A DNA stretch of 64,000 nt from Holothuria scabra (lineage: Eukaryota > Echinodermata > Holothuroidea > Aspidochirotida > Holothuriidae), in contig CM074195.1 in the NCBI GenBank assembly GCA_037179385.1, positions 9,625,787-9,689,786 of the forward strand, read 5' to 3'. Below the pieces are notes generated by a model. That model saw only the letters and a list, made by a program, of their open reading frames with translations, was not told where the DNA came from and did no database searches. A program made the translations under genes and the position numbers. Below, piece by piece: positions 47,291-58,049 of this stretch (positions within the stretch are counted from its first letter, which is position 1; each line of letters opens with the position of its first letter).

Positions 47291-47585
47291 TTATAAGGGG
47301 AAATGCAGCCACCCCAACTGGAAGTAGTGCAGTACACAGCTGTCCTGTTTCATGATTGGCTCTTGAGAGTCATGTGACAGTATTTTTTTCCTCCTCAAAT
47401 GTGAAATTTACTTATAGTTAATTCATGGAGTTGGTAGCTCTTTGGTTCATGCTTGGTTTACCTCCAAGGCATGCAATATTGAAGTCCTAAAATATTATGA
47501 CAATGCTGTGATGAGCAGTAAGAAGAAAACAGACTTAGCTGTTGCTTCAAAAAACAAGTTTAGAGCGACTGCTCTTATCCTTTAA
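47291..47585 (+). repeat. Family B miniature element with an internal insertion
   Basis: Begins TTATAAGGGGAAATGCAG and ends GCGACTGCTCTTATCCTTTA. It keeps CATGATTGGCTCTTGAGAG and CATGTGACAGTATTTTT. An extra stretch around 47420-47450 makes it longer than the other copies. Confidence 0.78.
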
Positions 47586-48900
47586 AGGGAAGGACATTTT
47601 GTTATGAGAGGCATGTTTTAGATGACAAATGCATTCCAGTCTTTCGACATTAGTTGGGAAATTCCCAAATTTGAATAAGTGTGAACCCATCACAATGATA
47701 CCCTGATCTTCCAATTATGCATCTTCCAATTATGCAACATCATCTGTGTTGATTACAAAAAATTCACATAAAATAACTCCTAAAGTTGTTTTACGTTTTG
47801 TTTGTGTAAGACTTATGTTCCAACACATCTTCAAGATACATGAAAGGCATATGAGGAGACTTCCAAGAGTTTCTTATGTTTCCTTTCCAAGGCAATTTTT
47901 GGGCAACTCAAGGCAAACTGCCTTTGTACAGCCATTAACTTTTCAAATGTAAACTTGATGGGGTTATATATAATACTAACTTACATACACCCAAAATGAA
48001 CAGAAATGGCATTAATGGGAAATATTTCATTTGCTTTACAAGGAAATTTCATCCTTTTAAAACCAATATTTCTTGGCCAAGAATGATGAATAATTACAAA
48101 TGAGGTCATATGGTAACCTTCTTTTCAAGAAATAAGTTTCCCTCAGATAGAAATTCAGTTATTTGTTCTCAAGAATAATTTGTTCACCCAAACTTTCAAC
48201 ATTTAAAAAGATGCAACTTTCATAACTCTTCTTGTGCAAAATATTTTGAGGAGATGAAGCCATTGCTGAGGTTGATAAATTGTTGAAACCATATGGTTTG
48301 ATAATGACTAGAGCCGTTTTTTTATTGCTATGTTGGAGCATTTTAAACGCAATATTTCCATTTAAGGAAGCCAAATGGTATTACCCACTAACTGAAAATT
48401 TACAACAAAATTGCAAAAGATGACAGAAATTAGAGCTCTAAAAAATAAACTTAAATTGCAAGTTATACCTCCATAAAAAGAAACATGGTCTCCAGTTGCA
48501 TACATATTATAAATCTCTTTCAATTTCCTACAAGGTTAGAAGGCCAATCACAGTCACCTCAGCCTGAACTCATTTACAAACAATTATAGCTAATTCTCGC
48601 ACATTGTCTCCTATCAGTCTTTCAAATATTCTTCATATTTCAGGACCTAGATATTGCATGTTCAGGGTAATTTAAACAGTGATTCATAGTGAAATTCATA
48701 ACAGAGTCTGAGAAAAATAAAATTTCAAGATGCCAAAAATTCCAGTGTTTTGAATATATCTTAAAAGTATTGAAAAGAAGGATATTAATTACGTTAGAAA
48801 ATTTGTAAAATGTTAAATTGTAATAAATATTCGCGAATTAATAATTGATCATTTCAGAATCTATAGATCTTATGCACTGAAATTACACTGACATCATTCA
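47586..48900. other. Unassigned AT-rich sequence; possible decayed family B copy
   Basis: At about 48550-48705 the words TCACCTCAGCCTGAACTC, TTCAGGACCTAGATATTGC and TTCAGGGTAATTTAAAC loosely follow the family B order. No gene is supported. Confidence 0.35.
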
Positions 48901-49040
48901 TGGGGGCAAAACAATGGGACATGTGGCTGCAGATATCAGAATTCGTCCTACATATGTGTTGCAGACTACTTACCTACTCAACTGGTTGACCAATTTAGCT
49001 GTCTGGATTTGTAGACCTGTGCTGGTTTGTTTTGCCCCCA
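48901..49040. repeat. Short inverted-repeat element S (140 bp)
   Basis: TGGGGGCAAAACAA at the left is answered by TTGTTTTGCCCCCA at the right, a perfect 14-bp inverted terminus. There is no second copy in the window and no coding frame. Confidence 0.65.
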
Positions 49041-50711
49041 AAGAGGGCATACTTTTTGCTCTGTGACATCACATGCATATGAAATAAGGTCTATTCTCTG
49101 TGTACAGTGAAAGCATCATAATTAATCAAAGAACCTAGCATGATTCAAATCAAAAGTTGTTTTTAAAAAAAATGCATACACCGGGAAAGTTACTTTTCAT
49201 TTAAAGCCCCTAACTTTCAAGGCCAAGGATACAAGCAAATGACAAGAAAGGGCTCAGCCCGTGGATTTCCAAACTTGTCATTTAAGTATACCGCTATAAA
49301 ACAGAAGAACTTTACCTTTAGAAATCCAAGTTGCAACAAAGCCCTATTATCACTAACAGTTTAGCAACCTTGAGATTAGTCATAGTACTGAGCATACTAC
49401 TAAAGTAAATTAGACGCTGTTAATGACAGGTTGGGGGCAGCTGCATATTGGATCCCTCCAAAATAGGGCTTTCAGAAAATGTCTGCAGGAACAAAAATTG
49501 AATTTGAAACATTCAAGGTTGCAGATTAACTCTTCAATCAAAAGCTAGAGGCAATTTCATTTGTTGTTTGAAATGGTCATGTTTTTCTGCAAAAGTTTGG
49601 AGCCAATTTGGAAAGACAGGAAATTTGCTGAAGAACTGGCAATGATTGATGGAGATAAGTTGGCAAACATATGAACCCCCAGGGCATGTTTGGGGTTAAT
49701 TTAGGGACTGTTTTGAGTGGACATTCAAACAAAAATCGTCTAAGATTAGTAACATACACCTGTCAACTATAGATGGATTGTCTAGGTAAGAGCTATTCTG
49801 AAAAATGAGGGGCAATATTACAAACAGTCTGCAAACCCACCTTGCAACTTATAGTCTTATAATCCTTTGGTTGTTGAAGTTGTAATTGGTCCTGATTTAC
49901 TGAGGGAAGGGGAAGGCAAACCCACAAAAAAATAAGAGATCATAATTGCCAAAAGCATAAACAATGTATGTTGCAATCCTTCTTCTTCATCTCATATTTG
50001 CCCCCTGAGGCCTGGGGACGCTAGAATATGCCCACAGTAAATACCTGTTGTAAGAGGCCATATCTGATTTGCTTTTGAAATAGAGCTTGCATTTGAAGCA
50101 AAGGTTATATTTCTTTCATCTTTTTTCAATGCATGATCTCACTTGCAACATAATTTTGTATTGATCTGCTATTAATTTGCATTACCCCTTTGTAAAAATC
50201 TTCCTACCCACCCTAAGTATGTTACAACATGACTACATAGCAAGCAAGTCAGGATATGAACCTTTGCTTATCTTGATTTTGTTTAAATATTTTAAAATTC
50301 ATTAACCATGATAGCTATCTGCACTGACGTCAAGCTGCATGGCAGCTTTTACAGTGAAATGTAGAATGTTGCTGCAATGTGAGCAATGCATGCCATGAAT
50401 GATAGCAGGAGGCAATGCCATTTAAAGGGACAGTTACATTATCTCAAATTTATTTAGTTACAACAACTGGTAATTACATCTTCCATTGACCTAAGTTCAA
50501 ACAGAAGGGTCATGCATGGTCAATGACAAGTGCAGAGCACTCATTATTTTAGACAAAGCACAGCAGACAGCTCAGGCACAGCAGTTATGGATAGACGGCC
50601 TTGAACCATTAAGAGTCAGCACATGCAACATTAGTCAAGTTTCTACTTGATCCAGCTAGATGGACTTGATCTACCAATGTAGATCAATATTAATTACCTT
50701 GATCCAGATAC
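49041..50711. other. Unassigned AT-rich sequence
   Basis: No gene is supported. A consensus CRE (TGACGTCA, 50325-50332) is present without further context. Confidence 0.4.
50325..50332. promoter_or_regulatory. CRE-like palindrome TGACGTCA
   Basis: A full match to the cAMP-response element bound by CREB/ATF factors. An 8-bp match is expected by chance about once per window of this size, so support is weak. Confidence 0.15.
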
Positions 50712-50988
50712 GTTCCCATTTGAGTGAGCGAGGTAGATCAACTTTCGATTAGAATTAACGTAAGCACGAAATGGACATTAAAGTTTACAACTTGGTTGGC
50801 CATTTTGGAACAGGGGGCCACTTGATCCTGATTGTGTTCACATTACAACCTTTAATCCAGGGATGAGGTTGACCTGATCTACTCCAGTGCATCAATCAAA
50901 ATCAGAGGAGATCTTGATCTTGGGCAAGTGAGTTGATGATGTCTGTTCCAATTAGAGTTTGATCTACATCGCTTGATCAAGTGGGAAC
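50712..50988. repeat. Inverted-repeat element V (GATC-rich, 277 bp)
   Basis: GTTCCCATTTGAGTGAGCG and then GTAGATCAAC at the left pair with the inverse of GTTTGATCTAC and TGATCAAGTGGGAAC at the right. GATC words are frequent inside and just left of it (50645-50705). Non-coding miniature element. Confidence 0.65.
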
Positions 50989-51117
50989 AAGGCTATTAAT
51001 TGTAACATTGTGTACTACACAAGTGCTTTAATTCTGAAGGAGGTCCAGCTTTGTAGTATAAAACTAAGTTCAAAGAATTTTAAATGTATGTAGAGAGAGG
51101 TAACGTGAATGAGGTCT

Positions 51118-51195
51118 GCCCAATATTCCCAGGGTTCGATATTCCCAAGGTTTGATACTACCCTTTTTCATATCATCTGGATGATTGTTAATAAA
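51118..51195. repeat. Family F repeat, left part only
   Basis: TATTCCCAGGGTTCGATATT, TCCCAAGGTTTGATAC and CATATCATCTGGATGA match the left third of 1745-1927. Confidence 0.6.
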
Positions 51196-51904
51196 TTTTA
51201 TTATTAAATTACATTTCTGGAGCACTTATTCTAAAAGTGAGCTCTAAGGGTTCTACAATGAATACTTTAAAACAAAATAGATGAAATCCATTTTTGCAGA
51301 ATTGTCTATATTTCCATGATTTTTTTGACACATAGCACCGTGTAAATATCCCTTTAATGAATCAATCGATAATATTTCATAAGCAAGTAAAATGTGTGGG
51401 GAATTTCAAAACATTTTCATGTCTATACAGTTTCTCGTAGTACATCCTAATTGAAGGAAATGCAAAAGATGCAGGAAAAAGTTAAAATTTTCTAAATGAT
51501 GTAAAAAATACAAGAAAGGCTGCTTGGGGTAATATTACCCATGCACCTGCTGAATTTACTGTGCTAACATATAAGGGCAATTATCTACCCACTGCATGTA
51601 GAAACAGCTACCGGCTGCATCTTAAAAATCTGAACTACCATTTAAGAGATGCAAGACAGAGAGACAACATAATTGTAAAAGGTTTCAAAGAATTTTTCTT
51701 CAAGGAAGCTCTTGAACTGTTGTATGACAGATTCTTCTCACGACAAATCCTTTACAATTGTTTAATTTCATCTTCCTTGCCTATGTTACATTCTGTGCAA
51801 CCTTAAAGGGAGGGTGTTGCTCTAGCCTCCACACAGTTCTTTTTCCTATTTTCAAGATGTAAACTTCTTTTGAGTTTTGAGAAATTTTAACATAGTTTAC
51901 TCTC
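51196..51904. other. Unassigned sequence with a 106-codon open run
   Basis: A plus frame is open from 51486 to a TAA at 51804-51806 (contains NITHAPAEFTVLTYKG and YRLHLKNLNYHLRD) without an ATG at its start. It reads like protein but matches no family I know. Runs of this length are expected a few times by chance in 64 kb. Confidence 0.25.
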
Positions 51905-52083
51905 CATGTGTGGAAAAAGTAGTTGGGAAGCTGGGAAGCTCCTTCCTGGGAAATTTGGACATCTGGAGGGAAATTTCCCTTTTCTGTACATGAAAATAAA
52001 GGGAGAATTGTGGGAAATTTTACTCTCTTCCTGAGAAATAATGCTACTCCCTTCCTGGGAAATAAACATTTTTTCAGCCCTGC
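51905..52083 (-). repeat. Family P repeat, copy 2
   Basis: Inverse of 18765-18965, with CTTCCTGGGAAATTTGG and the repeated CTTCCTGRGAAATAA motifs. Three overlapping frames on both strands at 51781-52195 are repeat-derived. Confidence 0.65.
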
Positions 52084-52229
52084 TACTCTCAAAGGTGTAG
52101 AGTGGACCCAGGGAAGGGGAAAGGGGATTCAAAAGCCCCACAACAACAACTTTCACAGAAAGTGGAAATATATCAGATGTGTAGTACAAAGTTAAACTTA
52201 ACTCACTGAGATCCTTTGAATTTGTTTAA
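52084..52229. other. Short unassigned spacer
   Basis: Nothing is recognised between families P and B. Confidence 0.3.
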
Positions 52230-52362
52230 CCGTTTACCTTGAATATGCAATGCTGAAGTCCTGAAATTTCATGAGAGAAACTTGAATGGAAGCAAAGTAA
52301 GGAGAAATCTGTTGGACCTTTCTGTTGTCTCAAAATAAGTTTGGGGGACTTCAGCTTTAACC
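52230..52362 (+). repeat. Family B element, right half only
   Basis: TTTACCTTGAATATGCAATG, GAAGTCCTGAAATTTCATG and CTCAAAATAAGTTTGGGGG match the right half of 24905-25166. Confidence 0.7.
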
Positions 52363-53616
52363 CTGCAGTGCACCTCATTTTATCAATAATTTTCAATAAG
52401 ATAGACTGAGAAAGAAAATGTTTTCAGCTCCCATTCCACAATGTCTCCTCATTTGCATAATTACTTTTCCCAATGTCCCATCAACCCTCTGGGAAACAGG
52501 CAATTAAGGGAACAGGATCCACATGTAACAACTGAAACAGCTGTTCCCCAAAGATTTACATCTCTGAGGGGATAACAAACTTGACTGATCAATCGATCTA
52601 TTTCAAGTTAAACATCTACATCATGCCTTTTTTGCTTTCATATCACTTTTTTTTCTTCTTGTGCAAAACTGGCCAGAATGGTCACGTCATGGGAAAAAGT
52701 TGATAGAGAAAATGAGATTCTACACATAATCCTAACCAAAGGGCCTAATTTGCATAGACTTTCTCCACAACTTTCAATACATTGTCATCTGTGATAATTA
52801 TAGGCAGACATTTTATGCTACTATCCCTGCATAGCAGATATACTAAGTTTACCAACTTGGCTTCTGTCTTTTTGACTCCACTAAACTGAATTTCTATAGA
52901 TGCCAGCTATGCAGGCTCACCATAGAGGTTTGATTCTGAGGGAAACAAGAATTACATGGCCACCAACCTTCTATAAATCTTTATGTGTACATGTAAATCC
53001 AAACACAAACTTAAAAGCAAAATTTTGAAAGTTCGCATACTCTCATCCTTTCCCTTCACCCAAAAAGCATTGCATGCAGATGATATACTGGCAGTCAAGC
53101 AGCATAAAAGTCCCTCCCCCGGGTTTCTACGAACTTTGAAATTTTCTGTGCATCTTGAAGACTAATCAACATGAACAGAAAAGTAAACCAAGCAACTTTT
53201 AAGTGTTCCTTGTACATACACAAATCCATCTCTTCCACATTGGCTGACCATTAATTTATCAATTATTTAGTTAAAATGGACAGACAACGATGCAGTTTTT
53301 GCACTGCAGCCTTTTATTCCCTTTCTAATAAATCTGATTAATTTTGTTCCAAGTTAAAAATGTTTGCTTTTTTTTTTTTTTTGCATTGTACTTCCTTCCT
53401 ATACAAACATTCATTTGAGATAAAGTTGCACTATGGTGATACCAACGGACAAGACTGCAACACAGTTTGCTAATTTTAATTCTGCTGGCCAGCTTTGACA
53501 CATATAAAACAGAGTGCCTGTTAATTGCCAAGCAGACTTTAGTACGACTAGTACAGGATAATGACCAAAAACATTCAGGCGTTAGTTAGTTATGGTTATT
53601 GTAGTTAGTTTATAAG
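52363..53616. other. Unassigned AT-rich sequence
   Basis: No gene is called. A plus frame ending at 53165 has a pyrimidine-rich acceptor-like stretch before KALHADDILAVKQ, which superficially recalls the x-x-DD box of reverse transcriptases but has no supporting motifs. A T-run lies at about 53367-53383. Confidence 0.35.
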
Positions 53617-53890
53617 ATGGAGTTTCAATTAAGGCTCATTTTCAAACCAAGTAGTTTGAGTCAGGCCTGCCACAACCTTTTTTCCAGTTGTGGCTCCCTG
53701 GCTTGTTTCTCCTAATCCATTGCTTAATTATGCTGAGCACCCAACACAACGGCACTATACTGCCATTGTGCTGGGTGCTCAGCATAGGTTGCATTTTCAA
53801 AGTTTAGTTGTTATGACTAGGCCAAGATCGAGTCAAACTCCTGACCTTCCGACTGCAAGTTGGATGCTCTAATCACATGACCATGCAGTC
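53617..53890 (-). repeat. tRNA-derived SINE, copy E5 (most complete)
   Basis: Read on the minus strand, the head has A-box-like GTGATTAGAGCATCC, an anticodon-arm-like segment with loop CTTGCAG, and B-box-like GGTCAGGAGTTTGACTC, in tRNA order and spacing. The body then carries a hairpin (53729-53786), GAAACAAGCCAGGGAGCC, and a tail through GGCAGGCCTGACTCAAAC. RNA polymerase III would transcribe such a unit. It needs LINE enzymes for movement. Four other copies lie in this window. Confidence 0.8.
53729..53786 (-). ncRNA. 26-bp hairpin within the SINE
   Basis: TATGCTGAGCACCCAACACA (left arm) and TGTGCTGGGTGCTCAGCATA (right arm) are parts of two 26-base arms separated by six bases. There are two mismatches, and both become G-U pairs if the minus (SINE-sense) strand is transcribed. 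The SINE copy at 13080-13150 has only one arm. It may be a local inverted duplication. A precursor of small RNA is possible but unproven. Confidence 0.45.
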
Positions 53891-54605
53891 AAGAAGAGAT
53901 ATGTGATGTCAAATATATTAACATTTATTACAAATAAACTGAACATGTTCTTACCAAAGTTACATTTTTTTCTCACTTTCTTCTAAAGCTCTAACTCTCT
54001 CTCTCTCTCTCAAAAACAAAAATCTGGCTAATAATTTGTTTCTGCATGGACAGACAAACAGGAAGCTTTCGATGGCTGTTTAAGACTGCAATTCAATATT
54101 GAAGTCCTTGCAAACTTCTCTATTGAGAAACATGGGGGAGAAGAAATGTTCCTATTCAAATAAGGAAACGAGAAAATGCCTCCTTCAGACAGTAATTACC
54201 ACTCCACTGTAACCATGGAGCAGGGAAATTTATCTTCAGTTATTCCCAAGGTTCAAACTGGCAGCTTAGCTGAGTTAAATTTGGAGGAAAGTAAAGAGAC
54301 AATGGATGGTTGAAGTAAAACTAATTTGCATTGATACATGTTACAATGCTGTACATACACAGTACCTACAGTATAGGCCTAAAGGAGAAACTTGGGTGTA
54401 TGTTGAGACACAACACTCCAAATGTAGGGAGGTCAAAAGGGATTGGGGAATGGTTCCCCTGCTTACCTCCCAACCATCACCCTCCTCCTCCCACCCACAC
54501 CCACACCCTGCAGTTGGCCATCCCTAAGCAAAAATCCTGGCTATGCCAGTACCTTGATCAAGTGCATAGACTCACAATGAGTACAACCCACAGACTTCCT
54601 ATACA
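53891..54605. other. Unassigned sequence with a CT microsatellite
   Basis: (CT)n lies at about 53995-54011. AATCCTGGCTATGCCAGTAC at about 54532-54551 looks like a scrap of a family G end. No gene is supported. Confidence 0.4.
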
Positions 54606-54980
54606 TGGACAGAGCATACTGCGCGGTACATTGTTGCTACCTTACGTGTGAGAAAAAGCGCACCAAGATGGCCGTCTCCTATGATTTTGAATGAGAGTTT
54701 GAACTTGCTCAAGTCAATCCCCAGATTTTACAAGAAAGTTGAAATATTTTTGATATATGGCAAGGTAAGGTCAAAATCACTTCACATATTACAAGGATAT
54801 GATATTGTGTCCCATTTTAGTTGAAATTTTGTTTAAAATATTACAGAGTCTTCATCAAATCACACAAATTATATCTTAATTTACAGGAATACGGCGGCCA
54901 TCTTTGTGCGCCTTTTTTGTCCCAGTCAATGGCAACGACATACTGTACGGATAGGATGTACACATTGCATGCTCTGTCCA
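54606..54980. repeat. Inverted-repeat element T with YY1-like cores in both arms
   Basis: Ends TGGACAGAGCAT and ATGCTCTGTCCA are perfect inverses of 12 bp, and pairing resumes further in at GCGCACCAAGATGGCC and GGCCATCTTTGTGCGC. Both arms include the YY1 core GCCATCTT (one per strand). About 375 bp, no coding frame, no second copy here. Confidence 0.75.
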
Positions 54981-55705
54981 TTGTGAGGAGCTGGGAATAA
55001 TTTAGGCAGTTCCTAAGTATCCTACTGAGCAGTGATTATTTGCCCTCATCCATGTCACTAAACAACTGCAAAAGGGCAGAATATGTGGCATACAATGTAG
55101 GGTAGTTATAAATGTATTGGAGCCATGGGGAATACCCTCCAGTGGACCTTGAGCATGCTAACAGAACACTCCTTTATGGTGACTCCTGATCGACCTTATC
55201 CTGCCCAAATGTTGAAAATATCTCAGTCAGGAATCTTACAATGCCTGAAAAATTATCAGTAAAAAAACAGAAGAATGCCGAAGGGTATTGCATTCATTAA
55301 CACCAAATAATGTCTGAACATTGATCACTTGACCTCTGTAACACGCCTGGTGGGCTTCTTAACAGTACCTAATCGACAAGCTGTCTTTAGACTGAGGCCC
55401 ACAAGTTCAATTTTTGTCAACATGGTCTCAAGTTTCATGAACTCACGATTTCATCTCCCTGGTTTTGCATTGCACAAAGCCATCCTTTTACATGAAGTAA
55501 CCATTGGACCTTTAGGCTACCTCTAAAGGCTTAGGTTGGAATGTTTGACAAATACGCAAAACAATTTTTGAAAGACCCAAAATGATGTAAAGATAGCATT
55601 ACATGGGTTAACACTAACTCATAGTGACTTGTATGGTCTCATGTGTCCTGCCCATCTAAAAACCTTGTCAGATTAGGTTCAAATTTCAATTTGCTTCATT
55701 TTTAT
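54981..55705. other. Unassigned sequence
   Basis: No gene or repeat match is seen. A 65-codon plus frame at 55329-55526 has no recognisable features. Confidence 0.4.
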
Positions 55706-55950
55706 TTAAAGGGCTAAAGCACTGGCCCCAAAGTTGCAGATCAACAACAGATCTCACAATTTTTGTATCATTCCTCTCCCAAGTACTTTATTCTGAGGAC
55801 TTATATATTGCATATGTAAGGTCATTATCCCAGTAAATTTGTTTCTTTTAGTGAATTTGACAGTTGAGGAGAATAAATATTGTCACATGATTCTTAATAC
55901 ATAGCCATTCATGAAATAGGATAGTCTACAGTTGAAGTTAGGAGGTGCAT
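55706..55950 (-). repeat. Family B miniature element, diverged
   Basis: Begins TTAAAGGGCTAAAGCACTGG and carries GGACTTATATATTGC, GTCACATGATTCTTAATAC and CATTCATGAAATAGGATAG. The right end is worn. Confidence 0.72.
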
Positions 55951-56154
55951 TTTCTGGAAAGCTTACATTGAAATATCTGTGAACCATAAATTTCATAACA
56001 AATGTTCGAATTGTAGAATTGGGCAGCCAGCTTCTGGCAGAGGCTTGCATAAATCGCCACCAGTTCCATCACCAGTGATCATTCCGCAGTAGATGGACTG
56101 TAGTAGGTATAGAGGAGGTATTTGTAGGAGCGTAGTAGGTTGTATAATTATTTC

Positions 56155-56294
56155 CAGTGGCGTCCTTCCAATGCAAAAAACACCTAAAATGGTGGTTTTT
56201 CTCTCTATCCTTAGACTTTCCCCTCATTTCGTGCCCCAGACATCCCCTTGACACCTCCCCCCCCCCCACCGACACAATCCTGGCTGCGCACCTG
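56155..56294. repeat. Family G miniature element, copy 3
   Basis: Begins CAGTGGCGTCC and ends GACACAATCCTGGCTGCGCA. It contains AAAACACCTAAAATGG, TCTCTCTATCC and a C-run as in 3873-4041. Frames on both strands are repeat-derived. Confidence 0.75.
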
Positions 56295-57169
56295 ATTATT
56301 CCATTTTCAGAGAAATGCACAAACTCTTCCACTACATAGAGTTGTCTTATTTCACCACCCTCAGGAGGGGACATAGCAATCTGACAAAATCCTCCAACCT
56401 CTCTCTCCCTCTCCCATCCAAAGTAAAATATAAATTTTAGAAGAGATCATACTTTTCTATCAATGAGGAAATAAACTTATTATGATTTCTGATAAAATGT
56501 GCAGTGCTCATTCATGAAGTTAATAATTGTTATCTTGTGCAAAAAATTTTAAGAGTGGTATTAGGAATCTCTGCCTCCTACTTTTTAGATGTTCCTAAAC
56601 TTTCTGATGAATTTACGTTTTCACTTTTCACAAAACAAATTTTGCTTCTGCACCAAAATCCACCCTCCCAGCCCCCCCCCCCCTTTCCGAACAATTTTTG
56701 GCTGATAGTGGTTGTGTCCATAGTAATTGGTCATAGGCTGCTAATTTTTGTACATCATATACGAAAAAGTTTTGGCACCCCTAAATACTAATGTAGATCA
56801 AACAAGGACACGCTGCTGGTGAGTCACACATGGGAAATCTGTCTAATGCATTTTTAAAGTGATAGTGCCCCCATACATTTAATTTTAAATAACCATGGTG
56901 ATATCTGTACTTAAAAATTCAATTCCAAGTAAACATTAGCAGATTAGAAGGTTTACAAATGTAAAGGAACTTAGAAATAAATGTATTTGAAAAGAAAATT
57001 GAACTTAGAGGTGGCATAAGAGATGCTTCTGTTGACAAAGTACACTTTGAATTTTTGCATCAATATATAAGGGGACAGATTTAAATTAATTACAGATCTA
57101 ACTAGAAAGCCAACAGGCTTAGTGATTCCTTGCCGTATGATATATCATAGCAAACATGGAAACAAACAT
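56295..57169. other. Unassigned sequence
   Basis: No gene is supported. A C-run lies at about 56672-56684. A 95-codon plus frame at 56504-56791 runs through it and has no recognisable features. Confidence 0.4.
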
Positions 57170-57470
57170 GACATGCATGAGATCCCATACAATTATCCTA
57201 CTTAATTGAGATATAATACTAGTAAGGTCAAAACTTTTTGACCTCATGTGACCCAAAATGACCTATCGACCCCTTAAAAACAATAGTGATCACCTTACCA
57301 ACACGTCCATCAACATAAGTAATTCAAAATTAAGCTTAGTACAGAATCAGTATGGAAGTACTACCACCACGGTATGAGATCCCTCACAGTTATCCCCCTA
57401 AAAATATTATGTCTACAAAGTTTGATCTAACTGTCACCTCAAACCTTTGACCTCCACACACAAGAGGAAT
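57170..57470 (+). repeat. Degenerate relative of the 145-bp tandem repeat
   Basis: Two decayed units: GAGATCCCATACAATTATCC with TTTTTGACCTCATGTGACCC, then GAGATCCCTCACAGTTATCC with AACCTTTGACCTCC. The order matches the units at 60150-60770. Confidence 0.6.
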
Positions 57471-57688
57471 TTCTCACACAGCTTTAATATTCCAGAAAAC
57501 TGTCTCATTACTTGATAAAGCGGTATTTTGAAACCATTTTTATCAAAAGTTTGGTCAATGGGGACAGCTCTCCATTCTGAAGTCTCTATGTTCCGATGCC
57601 TCTATGTTTCGAACAGTCTGTATTGAGGTTAGTGTTTAAACAAGCCCTCATCGACATACTCTCCTTCAAGCATTGGATCAAATACTGT
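57471..57688. other. Short unassigned spacer
   Basis: Nothing is recognised apart from two TCTATGTTYCGA words. Confidence 0.3.
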
Positions 57689-58049
57689 GTTCTCACATAC
57701 CTCACGCTCGAGGTAACGCTGTATTACCTCGTGTAATGTGGAACGCGGGTTAACGAGACCGGTGTTTAAAATTTGATCCACCTCAAATCGCAGGGTTAAG
57801 CAGTTTTAAACATCGTTTTTGTTTTAATCAAGCAAGGTCACAGGTACTTATCGCACTGATGACAGGTATTTTCTTACATTTTGCTGTAATCAGTGTGTGA
57901 AATATTTGGCCTCATTACTATGGTAACACTATCCAATCAACGAAACACTGGGTACATGAGAACACAGACTGGAAAACACGGGGCTAGCCTGTGGTTTTGT
58001 CTGATTGTAAACACAAGTTAACACTGGGTGTTGCGGGGTATGTGAGACC
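57689..58049. repeat. CpG-rich inverted-repeat element U
   Basis: GTTCTCACATACCTCACGC at the left is answered by the inverse of GCGGGGTATGTGAGACC at the right. The left part has dense CpGs (AACGCGGGTTAACGAGACCG), unlike the flanks. About 360 bp, non-coding. A near X-box (TTACTATGGTAAC) lies inside at about 57916-57929. Confidence 0.62.

Noticed and set aside
51486..51806. 106-codon plus frame that reads like protein
   Set aside because: No ATG at its start, no splice support and no known family. About six runs of this length are expected by chance from a rough stop-codon estimate.
52983..53165. HADDILAV resembling the x-x-DD box of reverse transcriptase
   Set aside because: No other reverse transcriptase motif in order and the frame ends soon after.
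53617..53890. A functional tRNA gene
   Set aside because: A- and B-box-like sequences are present, but acceptor-stem pairing is not evident, and the head is fused to a repeated body found five times, so it is a SINE.
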